Below are positions 1 through 5,494 of a stretch of DNA of 8,365 nt, in pieces. Where the stretch lies: NCBI GenBank assembly GCA_049644345.1, contig JBARRS010000016.1, forward strand, positions 1 through 8,365, in the 5' to 3' direction. Positions within the stretch are counted from its first letter, which is position 1, and every line of letters starts with the position of its first letter. Below the pieces are notes generated by a model. The model was not told where the DNA came from. It saw nothing but the letters and a program-made list of their open reading frames with translations, and made no database searches. Source of the stretch: JBARRS01 sp049644345. Its GTDB lineage: Bacteria; Actinomycetota; Thermoleophilia; Gaiellales; Gaiellaceae. Position numbers and translations under genes: made by a program.

Positions 1-592
1 CGACGCTTCCGATTTCCTGATCGCCTGAAGCTGTGTGAACGCTCAGCGACGCGTCGGCCTGCTCGATGCCGACGTCTCCGGATGCGGTCCGGAACTCGCC
101 GTCACCGGCGAGATGTCCGATCTCAGCATCACCCGAGGCCGAGTTCACGCTCGCGGCGCCTCTCACGGATTGCACCGAGACGTTGCCGCTCGCCAACCGC
201 CCCTTGAACGAAGCGACCTCGTCGAAACGCACGTCGCCGGACGCCGTCTTCGCTTCGACGTCGCCGAAGCGCCCGTGACCTCGCACGTCCGCCGAGGCCG
301 TCGCGAGGTCGACTGCGGCCCCCTCGGGAGCCCGGACGGTGAGACGGACCTCGATATTCGAGAAGCCGAAGCGTGGCTCGCGAACCGCGACGACGAGCTC
401 GTGGCCGTCGCCCCGCTCTCGAAGCTGGACGCGGGCGTCCTCCACCGCGGCGCGGCTTGCGTCGTTGTCGCTCAACGGCTCGAGCTCGACGGTCGTCTCG
501 TCGGTGGCAGCCGCCTCGAGCTCGATCTCGCCTGCGGCGAGCTTGAGCTCCAGCCTCAGGGGGCCCTGAGTGGAGAAAGTCTCGCGTCTCAC
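1..592 (-). CDS. DUF4097-like beta-strand repeat protein, 3' end outside window
   Basis: The minus-strand frame opens at GTG 592 and stays open for 197 codons to the left edge, so the C-terminus is missing. The N-terminus (VRRETFSTQGPLRLELKLAA) is followed by a charged segment and then by repeats of about 20 residues, each centred on a xASGD-type motif: TASADVRG, TASGDVRFDEV, LASGNVSVQSVRG, SASGDAEIGHLAG, TASGDVGIEQ and TASGDQEIGS. This is the pattern of DUF4097 'adhesin-like' beta-strand repeats, which stack into a right-handed beta-solenoid. No signal peptide or membrane segment is visible in the part seen, so a cytoplasmic location is inferred. The start is supported by GGAGG at 598-602, five bases upstream, and by the GTGA overlap with the preceding 30-codon ORF. 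Co-transcription with the upstream RHH regulator is likely. The biochemical function is unknown; the family assignment is fairly firm. Confidence 0.82.
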   Translation of the reverse strand, partial: MRRETFSTQGPLRLELKLAAGEIELEAAATDETTVELEPLSDNDASRAAVEDARVQLRERGDGHELVVAVREPRFGFSNIEVRLTVRAPEGAAVDLATASADVRGHGRFGDVEAKTASGDVRFDEVASFKGRLASGNVSVQSVRGAASVNSASGDAEIGHLAGDGEFRTASGDVGIEQADASLSVHTASGDQEIGSV

Positions 593-681
593 GGCCGCCT
601 CCGGACCGGCCGAGGCGGCTTCGGCGGGCGGCGGTCGATCTTGACCTCGACGTGACCAAACGGAAGACGGAAAAAGGCCAT
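589..681 (-). CDS. 30-residue ORF coupled to the DUF4097 gene
   Basis: ATG 681 lies five bases after a near-perfect Shine-Dalgarno (AGGAGG, 687-692) and eleven bases after the stop of the RHH regulator. It encodes a 30-residue peptide starting MAFFRLPFGHVEVKIDRRPP, with an arginine/proline-rich tail. Its TGA (589-591) overlaps the GTG of the next gene (590-592) as GTGA, a typical translational-coupling junction. Residues 6-13 (LPFGHVEV) match LPSGHVEV at residues 59-66 of the RHH protein upstream. It could be a genuine microprotein, a leader that couples translation of the two flanking genes, or the N-terminus of the DUF4097 protein cut off by a frameshift or sequencing error. Evidence for translation initiation is good; a peptide function is inference only. 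Confidence 0.5.
   Translation of the reverse strand: MAFFRLPFGHVEVKIDRRPPKPPRPVRRRP
598..602 (-). promoter_or_regulatory. Ribosome-binding site for the DUF4097 gene
   Basis: The minus strand reads GGAGG five bases before GTG 592, inside the 30-codon ORF. It decides the start of the DUF4097 gene, because no ATG lies in that frame nearby. Confidence 0.6.
644..666. repeat. 23-bp imperfect direct repeat, copy 1
   Basis: The plus strand at 644-666 matches 949-971 at 20 of 23 positions, including an uninterrupted 14-base core (acctcgacgtgacc). Copy 1 encodes the LPFGHVEV segment of the 30-codon ORF on the minus strand. Copy 2 encodes the LPSGHVEV segment of the RHH protein. The repeat therefore reflects a shared coding motif, possibly from a partial duplication, rather than a mobile element. 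Confidence 0.6.
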
Positions 682-686
682 AGCTC

Positions 687-692
687 CCTCCT
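687..692 (-). promoter_or_regulatory. Strong ribosome-binding site before the 30-codon ORF
   Basis: The minus strand reads AGGAGG-GAGCT-ATG directly after the RHH stop codon (693-695). It is the best Shine-Dalgarno in the window, and its placement is the main reason to take the short ORF at 681 seriously. Confidence 0.65.
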
Positions 693-1145
693 CTAGCTCT
701 TGGCGAAGCCGGTCAAGCGGTTTCCGGCCTGTCGCCGGGGCGGACTGGACACGCTGCGCGTGATCGCGCGAACGAGCCAGGTGTTGACCGAGACGCCCTC
801 ACGGGCCGCCGCGGCTTCGATGGTTGCCTTCAGCGGCTCGGGCAGACGCAGCGTGATTCGGGCGCTGAGCCCGTCCTCGGTCGTAGCAGCCGATGCCGCC
901 TCGGGTTCCTCGACGTAGACCAGGCTTGGCTCCTGGCCGACAAGCCGCACCTCGACGTGACCCGAAGGAAGCTGCCCCGACAGCTCGAGGGCGGCGTCCG
1001 AGAGGACGTCGAGGAACCGCAGGCCAACGGCGGAGCGAAGCGCCTGGCTGAGACGCTCAGCCGCCACCGCGGTCGTCTCGTCGCCCAGCGCCGCGACCTT
1101 GCCGAGCTCCTCCTCGAGCGCCTCGATGTGGCGGTCTAGCTGCAC
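693..1145 (-). CDS. Ribbon-helix-helix (Arc/HicB-antitoxin-like) transcriptional regulator
   Basis: This 150-residue protein starts at GTG 1145. Residues 1-58 are charged and predicted helical (MQLDRHIEALEEELGKVAAL). Residues 59-79 look like beta strands (LPSGHVEVRLVGQEPSLVYV). Residues 95-132 form a ribbon-helix-helix fold: strand ARITLRLPE, helix A PLKATIEAAAAREG, then SVNTW and helix B. The C-terminal tail ends in NRLTGFAKS. Proteins with this layout are usually annotated as HicB-family antitoxins. No HicA-like toxin is encoded beside it, so antitoxin activity is not supported. A DNA-binding autoregulator of its own operon is more likely: a perfect palindrome covers its promoter and ends one base before its start codon. 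It is followed by the 30-codon ORF and the DUF4097 gene. The RHH fold is confident; the regulated pathway is unknown. Confidence 0.85.
   Translation of the reverse strand: MQLDRHIEALEEELGKVAALGDETTAVAAERLSQALRSAVGLRFLDVLSDAALELSGQLPSGHVEVRLVGQEPSLVYVEEPEAASAATTEDGLSARITLRLPEPLKATIEAAAAREGVSVNTWLVRAITRSVSSPPRRQAGNRLTGFAKS
949..971. repeat. 23-bp imperfect direct repeat, copy 2
   Basis: Partner of 644-666. It lies inside the RHH regulator gene, over the codons for its GHVEV beta-strand. Confidence 0.6.
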
Positions 1146-1146
1146 T

Positions 1147-1167
1147 GTGATGTCATTATGACATCAC
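1147..1167. promoter_or_regulatory. Perfect 21-bp palindrome, probable RHH operator
   Basis: The left arm GTGATGTCAT (1147-1156) and right arm ATGACATCAC (1158-1167) are exact inverted copies around one central base. The palindrome contains the -10 box of the regulator promoter and ends next to the base preceding the GTG start. Two-fold symmetric sites over the promoter are typical of RHH autorepressors, so this is the natural operator for the adjacent gene. The symmetry is seen directly; binding is inferred. Confidence 0.75.
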
Positions 1168-1182
1168 GTAGACGTCTGTCAA
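1155..1182 (-). promoter_or_regulatory. Sigma-70-type promoter of the RHH/DUF4097 unit
   Basis: On the minus strand the -35 box TTGACA (1177-1182, perfect consensus) and the -10 box CATAAT (1155-1160) are separated by 16 bases. A start six to nine bases past the -10 box falls at about 1146-1149, leaving zero to four bases before the GTG at 1145. The transcript is therefore probably leaderless, which is common in actinobacteria. The promoter fits into the 40-base gap after the lytic transglycosylase gene. Confidence 0.72.
1170..1177. promoter_or_regulatory. 8-bp palindrome AGACGTCT between -35 and -10
   Basis: A perfect self-complementary octamer sits in the promoter spacer and touches the -35 box, three bases from the 21-bp palindrome. 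It could be an accessory half-site for the RHH protein. It is identical to the consensus 'met box' bound by the RHH repressor MetJ of enterobacteria. The protein here is not MetJ, so the identity may be chance. Confidence 0.35.
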
Positions 1183-1185
1183 GTG

Positions 1186-1740
1186 TCACTGCGACGAGGC
1201 TCCCAATCGGCTCCCGTAGCCACGCCGGTAGAGCTTCTTCAGGTTCTCGACCCCGGAGACGTAGTGGCGCGTCTCCGGGAACGGGATCCCGCGGTGCGAG
1301 GCAAGCCAGTGATCGACGTTCTCTTGGCCTCCGTTGTAGGCGGCGAGCGCAGTCCGTTCGTCGCCGTACTTGTCAAGTAGGTGCCGCAGGTACCAGGCGC
1401 CGTAGCGGACGTTGATCTCCGGGTTGTAGAGGTCGCTGACGCGAAAACGCGTCCCGCCGGTATGGATCGCGATTCCCTTCGCGGTGTCGGGCTCGAGCTG
1501 CATCAGCCCGATCGCCCCGGTCCTCGAGCGGGCGCCGGCGCGGAACTTGCTCTCCTGGTAGATCACGGCCGCCAGCAGCGCCGGGTCGAGGCGGTAGTTG
1601 CGCGCGTGGCCGCGAACGACCTGCTCGTAGCGGAGTGGGTAGCGGATCCGGACCCACCAGGCCGGCTGCGCCGTGTAGACCCAGGCAAAGATCCCGACGA
1701 GTACGGCGACAAGCGTTGCGACGGCAAACAGACGACGCAC
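1186..1740 (-). CDS. Membrane-anchored lytic transglycosylase (SLT domain)
   Basis: This 184-residue protein cleaves the MurNAc-GlcNAc bond of peptidoglycan, releasing 1,6-anhydro products, and acts outside the membrane. A short basic start (MRRLF) and a hydrophobic segment at about residues 4-24 form an N-terminal anchor or uncleaved signal. The SLT/goose-lysozyme-like domain follows: YQESKF carries the catalytic Glu63, GLMQLEP lies at 78-84 and AAYNGG at 133-138, the three hallmark motifs of family 1 transglycosylases. HYVSGVENL near the C-terminus is also typical. The start is GTG 1740; its Shine-Dalgarno is weak, so coupling to coaE, which ends 34 bases upstream, is likely. The length matches minimal Slt-type proteins without LysM or other wall-binding domains. 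The function is confident; the physiological role (wall turnover or spore/secretion-linked) is open. Confidence 0.9.
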   Translation of the reverse strand: MRRLFAVATLVAVLVGIFAWVYTAQPAWWVRIRYPLRYEQVVRGHARNYRLDPALLAAVIYQESKFRAGARSRTGAIGLMQLEPDTAKGIAIHTGGTRFRVSDLYNPEINVRYGAWYLRHLLDKYGDERTALAAYNGGQENVDHWLASHRGIPFPETRHYVSGVENLKKLYRRGYGSRLGASSQ

Positions 1741-1774
1741 AGCTCGATCGTAGAGGCGGCCGTACTGACCTGAG

Positions 1775-2401
1775 TCAGGAAGAGGCGGGCTCCCTCGAGC
1801 CGGCCTCTTCGCGGGCCGTGAGGGCCCGGATCACCTCAGCGACGAATGCGTCGAGCTGCTCGAGCGTGCCGTCGTTTACGTAGGCGAAGTCGGCGCGTTC
1901 GATCTTCTGCTCGTCTGGCAGGAGCCGCTCGCTTCGCTCGTCGGCGGGCACATGGGCCCGCCGGGCGCGCAGCTCGGGCGGCGCCGTGAGCGCCACGACG
2001 GCGTCGAAACGATCCTCGGCTCCGACCTCGTAGAGCAGCGGCACCTCCGTTGCGCAAACCGCCGGTGGATCGGGCAGCCGTGCCAGCTCGTCCCGCCAGG
2101 TGAGGTACTCGTGAGAGACAAGCGGGTGCAGCAGAGCCTCGAGCCACGCGAGCGCCTCGCGGTCGGCGAAGACGATCTCGGCGATGGCGGCCCGGTCGAT
2201 CTGCCCAGCTTCGTCGAGGATGCGGTCACCGAAGCGGTCGAGCAGCGCCCGCTGCACGTCCTCGTTCTCGCGAATGAGCCGGTGGACGATCTCGTCGCTG
2301 GAGGCGACGGCGGCGCCGTGCCGCTCGAACGCGGCGAGCGCTTCGGTCTTGCCTGCCCCGATGCCGCCCGTGATCGCGACCGCGATCGGTCGCCGCGACA
2401 C
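1775..2401 (-). CDS. coaE: Dephospho-CoA kinase
   Basis: CoaE phosphorylates the 3'-hydroxyl of the ribose in dephospho-CoA using ATP, the last step of coenzyme A synthesis in the cytoplasm. The 208-residue protein opens with a P-loop, TGGIGAGKT (11-19), followed by SSDEIVH (34-40) at the substrate-binding position where many homologues have DAD, LHP at 91-93, EVPLLYE (119-125) and a C-terminal AYVNDGTLEQL stretch, all in the CoaE order. The length is normal for the single-domain enzyme; the extra GrpB-like domain found on mycobacterial CoaE is absent. GTG 2401 directly follows the rpsA stop (TAA at 2404-2402) with no gap, so translation is probably coupled to rpsA. The rpsA-coaE order is conserved in actinobacteria, which supports the call. 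Confidence 0.93.
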   Translation of the reverse strand: MSRRPIAVAITGGIGAGKTEALAAFERHGAAVASSDEIVHRLIRENEDVQRALLDRFGDRILDEAGQIDRAAIAEIVFADREALAWLEALLHPLVSHEYLTWRDELARLPDPPAVCATEVPLLYEVGAEDRFDAVVALTAPPELRARRAHVPADERSERLLPDEQKIERADFAYVNDGTLEQLDAFVAEVIRALTAREEAGSREPASS

Positions 2402-3790
2402 TTATTCGGGCGGCGCTTCGGGCGGCGAGCCCTCGGAGTCGCCGGGGCCGGGCTCGGTCGGATCGGCCTCATCCGCCAGGAGCTCCTCGGAGACGACCTC
2501 GACCTGCGGCTCCTCGAGGACGACCTCCGCCTGCTGCTCGTCGGGGACGACCTCGGCCTGCACGTTCTCCTCAGGCGGCTCCGCAGCCGGAATCTCCGGG
2601 GCCGCCTCGGCGTGCGCCTGCTCCGGGAAGACCTCTTCCGAGAGCTCGAGGTGCGGTGGCTCGCCGGTCCCCTCCTCTTGCTCGACCCGCTTGAGCGAGA
2701 GCGAGAGGCGGCGTCGCTCGGCATCGATCTCGATCACCTGCGCGCGGACCATGTCGCCCTGCGACACGACCTCGCGCGGGTTCTCGACGTGCCGCTGCGC
2801 GAGCTCGGAGATGTGCACCAGACCCTCGACGCCGGGGAGAATCTCGACGAAGGCCCCGAACGTGACCACCTTCGTGACGCGGCCCTCGATGACGTCACCC
2901 ACGCTGTACTGGTCGACAACTTGCTGCCAGGGGTCGGTCTGCGTCTGCTTGAGGCCGAGCGAGATCCGCTGGCGCTCCCTGTCGATGTCGAGCACCTTCA
3001 CCTTCACGTCCTGTCCGATCTCGAGCACCTCGGACGGATGGTTGACGTGGCTCCACGAGAGCTCCGAGATATGGATCAGCCCATCCATGCCGTCGAGGTC
3101 GACGAAGGCGCCGAAGTCGACGATGTTCGAGATCTGACCGTCGACGACGTCGCCGGGGTTGAGGCGGTCGAGGATCGCCTGGCGCATCTCCTTACGCTCG
3201 TCCTCGAGCACCGCGCGCCGCGAGAGGACGACGTTGTTCCGCGAGCGGTTGAGCTCGATCACCTTGCAGCGGAGCTCTTGGCCGAGGTATTCGTCGAGGT
3301 CCTGGACGCGGCGGATGTCGACCAGCGAGGCCGGCAGGAAGCCGCGAACGCCGAGGTCGAGGATCAATCCCCCCTTGACGACCTCGATCACCTTGCCGTC
3401 CACGGGCTCGCCCGACTCGGCGGCAGCCTCGATCTTCTTCCACGCAAGCTCGAACCGAGCGCGCTTCTTCGAGAGGATGAGCCGGCCTTCTGTGTCCTCC
3501 TTCGTGAGGACGAGTGCGTCGATCTCCTCACCCACCGAGACCTCGTCAGCCGGGTTGATCGAGCGCCGAATCGAGAGCTCCGAGACGGGGATGACTCCCT
3601 CCGACTTGTAGCCGATGTCGACGAGCACCTCGTCCTTGTCGACCCGGACGACGATGCCGTGGACGACCTGTCCCTCCTCGATCGTCGGGAAGGTCGCGTC
3701 GTAGTCGGGTACGAGGTCGCCTTCGGGCGTCCTCGTCCAGACGCCGTCCTCGGTCATCTCGCTCTCTCTATCTACGGTCTCGTTCGCCAT
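2402..3790 (-). CDS. rpsA: 30S ribosomal protein S1
   Basis: S1 binds mRNA on the 30S subunit and helps initiation on structured or poorly Shine-Dalgarno-equipped messages. The 462-residue protein has four S1 OB-fold repeats at about residues 38-109, 127-192, 211-281 and 297-367. The last two carry the canonical FGAFV and GLxHISEL motifs. The first two are more divergent (GVIPVSEL; GFLPASL), as in other actinobacterial four-domain S1 proteins. After residue 370 comes a roughly 90-residue acidic, Pro/Glu-rich, low-complexity tail with AEVV-type repeats. ATG 3790 has almost no Shine-Dalgarno. An in-frame ATG at 3757 (residue 12) follows a purine run (GAGAGAGCGAG) and is a possible alternative start. 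The gene lies 11 bases after the hydrolase stop and abuts coaE. Confidence 0.95.
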   Translation of the reverse strand: MANETVDRESEMTEDGVWTRTPEGDLVPDYDATFPTIEEGQVVHGIVVRVDKDEVLVDIGYKSEGVIPVSELSIRRSINPADEVSVGEEIDALVLTKEDTEGRLILSKKRARFELAWKKIEAAAESGEPVDGKVIEVVKGGLILDLGVRGFLPASLVDIRRVQDLDEYLGQELRCKVIELNRSRNNVVLSRRAVLEDERKEMRQAILDRLNPGDVVDGQISNIVDFGAFVDLDGMDGLIHISELSWSHVNHPSEVLEIGQDVKVKVLDIDRERQRISLGLKQTQTDPWQQVVDQYSVGDVIEGRVTKVVTFGAFVEILPGVEGLVHISELAQRHVENPREVVSQGDMVRAQVIEIDAERRRLSLSLKRVEQEEGTGEPPHLELSEEVFPEQAHAEAAPEIPAAEPPEENVQAEVVPDEQQAEVVLEEPQVEVVSEELLADEADPTEPGPGDSEGSPPEAPPE

Positions 3791-3801
3791 TGAAAGACCG
3801 G

Positions 3802-4647
3802 TCAGTGTACCCGCTCGCCTTCGAAAACTCGGCCGAGAAAGCCGCGTACGACGGCCAGGTAGTCGTCAGGCGCCTCGACGAAGCTCATGTGGCCGGCGCC
3901 CGGCACGACGTGCAGCTCGCTGCCCCCGATGCCCTCGTGGAGGACACGCGCCGCGCGGGGCGTCGTCGTCCGGTCGTGCTCTCCCACGATCACGAGCGTC
4001 GGCTTTCCAACGTGGTGCAAGTACGGCCGGTAGTCGAAGTCCCCGTAGCCGGCCTTGGCGAAGTGGCGGAGAACCTCCGGCGACCCGACCGTCTCATCGA
4101 GGTAGCCCGGCGGCGGCTCGCCATGGAAGTGGAACGGCAACTGCTCCCGGAGCAACTCCTTCAGCTGCTCCTCGGTGTCGACCGTCTTCTCCCGCTCCCA
4201 TGAATCGGCGATCGGCCGGCCTTCGTCTCCGAGCGCCGCGAGCGAGGACGCGACGTCCCCAGCGAGGGCTTCGCTCGAGTCGCCTCCGCCCGAGATGACG
4301 TACGCGCCTGCGGTGCCGACCTCGATCGCGTGCGTCGACGCGATGATCGCGCCGAAGGAGTGGCCGAGCAGCGCGAAGCGATCGAGCCCGAACGCCTCGG
4401 CGAGCAGGTCGACGTCGTGCGCGAACACCTCGAGCGAGAGCGCGCTCGCGTCGACTCGGTCGCTCCGCCCCTGGCCGCGCTCGTCGACGTAGAGGAGGCG
4501 GAACTGGTCTGCGAGCGGGTCGAGGTACGGCCGGAACATGCTCTGGTCGAGTCCCGGCCCGCCGTGGAGGAGGATCAGCGGCGGTGCCTCGCGGTCGCCG
4601 AGCTCCTCGACGAACATCCGGTAGCCGTCCGCAAGCGTGACGTGCAC
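3802..4647 (-). CDS. Alpha/beta-fold hydrolase, proline-iminopeptidase-like
   Basis: This 281-residue protein has the complete alpha/beta-hydrolase signature. The oxyanion loop HGGPG lies at 28-32, VDERGQGRSD at 54-63, the nucleophile elbow GHSFG at 95-99 with Ser97, the acid in GEHDRTT (Asp225) and the base in GAGHMSF (His253). HGGPG together with DERGQGRSD is characteristic of the prolyl aminopeptidase (peptidase S33) group, although many members are esterases or hydrolases of small metabolites, so the substrate cannot be fixed. The residue 120-200 insert would form the lid. No signal peptide is seen, so it is probably cytoplasmic. GTG 4647 lies nine bases after the upstream gene's stop and lacks a clear Shine-Dalgarno, which suggests coupling. 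Its place in front of rpsA looks like operon hitch-hiking rather than a shared pathway. Confidence 0.88.
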   Translation of the reverse strand: MHVTLADGYRMFVEELGDREAPPLILLHGGPGLDQSMFRPYLDPLADQFRLLYVDERGQGRSDRVDASALSLEVFAHDVDLLAEAFGLDRFALLGHSFGAIIASTHAIEVGTAGAYVISGGGDSSEALAGDVASSLAALGDEGRPIADSWEREKTVDTEEQLKELLREQLPFHFHGEPPPGYLDETVGSPEVLRHFAKAGYGDFDYRPYLHHVGKPTLVIVGEHDRTTTPRAARVLHEGIGGSELHVVPGAGHMSFVEAPDDYLAVVRGFLGRVFEGERVH

Positions 4648-4656
4648 GCTCGGAGC

Positions 4657-4965
4657 TTAAGCGCCAGCGTTCTGACGAATCGCGTCGCCCTCGTTCATCA
4701 CGCCCCAGATCGCGACCGAGAAATGGAGGTTGACGCGTTCGCTGCCGTCGCCTCGTGCGTACGGATACCGAGCGCGGAGATCGCGCCGGCCGACGCTCTG
4801 GACGATCCAGCCGCCAAGCCGCAAGAAGTCGGCGAGGTCGTCACGCTCCTCCGGCGTGGCGAGACGGATCCTGTGGCTATCGGACGGCGGGCCCGAGGCG
4901 GCCCGCCTGCGGCGACGGACCGCCTCTTCGGCGCGGTGAGGGGCTAGTTGGCGAACCGCTCCCAT
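4657..4965 (-). CDS. Small hypothetical protein, basic N-terminus
   Basis: I cannot assign this 102-residue protein to a named family. Residues 1-25 are rich in Arg and Ala (a run RRRRRAA at about 17-23). The rest (RIRLATPEERDDLADFLRLG, then VNLHFSVAIWGVMNEGDAIR) reads like a compact alpha/beta domain, similar in feel to short uncharacterised Thermoleophilia proteins. No membrane segment or cysteine is present. ATG 4965 has a Shine-Dalgarno GGAAG (4971-4975) at a five-base spacing, and the stop is nine bases before the hydrolase start, which argues for a real gene and operon membership. The basic N-terminus may be an over-extension, but no other start lies between it and the conserved-looking part. 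Confidence 0.6.
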   Translation of the reverse strand: MGAVRQLAPHRAEEAVRRRRRAASGPPSDSHRIRLATPEERDDLADFLRLGGWIVQSVGRRDLRARYPYARGDGSERVNLHFSVAIWGVMNEGDAIRQNAGA

Positions 4966-4972
4966 ACTGGCT

Positions 4973-5000
4973 TCCGCCGGTTAAATCGGGGTGCGGCGGA
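4973..5000 (-). promoter_or_regulatory. 7-bp inverted repeat overlapping a ribosome-binding site
   Basis: The arms at 4973-4979 and 4994-5000 are exact inverted copies (minus strand TCCGCCG and CGGCGGA) around a 14-base loop. The inner arm runs into the Shine-Dalgarno of the gene starting at 4965, so an RNA hairpin could mask it. No T-run follows, so it is not an obvious terminator. Evidence is weak in GC-rich DNA. Confidence 0.3.
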
Positions 5001-5041
5001 CTTCCGTTAACCCCCTTTTGGGTGACCCTGCCCGCCGTGCG

Positions 5042-5392
5042 TTACGGCTGCGGGCACTGGCCGGGTGCCCGCTTGAACGTCGCGCGGCTGCCTCGATTCC
5101 CGACGGCCCGGATCGAGAAACCCGCACAGGCGTTCGCGTCGACGCCCCGGAGGCGAACGACGAATCTCCCGCGGGCGTCCGCGATCGTCGTTCGGGTGAC
5201 TCGCGTGCCGCCCTCGAAAACGACGCGAACTCGCTCCCGAACCTTGAAGCCCGTGCCGCGCACGATCAGCGGGGACGAGTCGACAAGCCGAAGCGCCGGC
5301 CGCGAGGCGTCCCCGCGCGCAAGCGAGGTCCCGCCCTGGAAGCTGACGGCTGCAGCGATGATCGCGGCGAGTAGAAGGAAGGCCCGGGGCAC
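5042..5392 (-). CDS. Small secreted protein of unknown function
   Basis: This 116-residue protein has a signal peptide: basic start MPR, a hydrophobic core at about residues 4-18, and a likely cleavage site near residues 20-26. The mature part contains PLIVRGTGFKVRERVRVVFEG, then an arginine-rich stretch with a ARGRFVVRL turn and two cysteines (Cys89 and Cys113) that could form a disulfide. The 'RGTGFKxxERVRV' opening and overall length recall short immunoglobulin-like or IPT/TIG-style secreted domains common in Thermoleophilia; this is resemblance, not an identified family. GTG 5392 lies two bases after GGAGG, an unusually tight spacing, but no better start is in frame. It is divergent from the large BNR protein and 76 bases upstream of the gene at 4965. 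Confidence 0.68.
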   Translation of the reverse strand: MPRAFLLLAAIIAAAVSFQGGTSLARGDASRPALRLVDSSPLIVRGTGFKVRERVRVVFEGGTRVTRTTIADARGRFVVRLRGVDANACAGFSIRAVGNRGSRATFKRAPGQCPQP

Positions 5393-5446
5393 CCCTCCAG
5401 TATGCCGAGCGCTGACCGCGGCGGACGGGTGTGCTTGGGAAACAGC

Positions 5447-5465
5447 TAACCGGGTATATCGGTTA
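5447..5465. promoter_or_regulatory. Inverted repeat TAACCG-N7-CGGTTA, candidate operator
   Basis: Perfect 6-bp arms (5447-5452 and 5460-5465) flank an AT-rich 7-base centre (GGTATAT) in an otherwise GC-rich region. Its place in the divergent promoter region fits a regulator binding site. No regulator gene is adjacent. Confidence 0.35.
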
Positions 5466-5494
5466 CGAGATAGTGCTTCGATCCGCGTGGACTC

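Noticed and set aside
35..655. A 206-codon plus-strand frame opposite the DUF4097 gene
   Set aside because: The minus-strand frame shows regular 20-residue repeats and a good ribosome-binding site. The plus frame has neither.
693..1145. Toxin-antitoxin locus (HicB-like antitoxin)
   Set aside because: No HicA, RelE, PIN or other small toxin reading frame sits next to the RHH gene. The 30-codon ORF does not resemble a known toxin.
1952..3793. A 613-codon plus-strand open frame antisense to coaE and rpsA
   Set aside because: It is a low-complexity Leu/Asp/Arg/Val translation lying opposite two unmistakable genes, so it is a codon-bias shadow.
3791..3830. Separate rpsA promoter inside the end of the hydrolase gene (TACACT on the minus strand)
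   Set aside because: A TACACT hexamer is present but no -35 box lies at a proper distance.
5016..5031. Possible terminator after the secreted protein gene (minus strand CACCC-AAAA-GGGGG)
   Set aside because: The stem is only three to four base pairs and no T-run follows.
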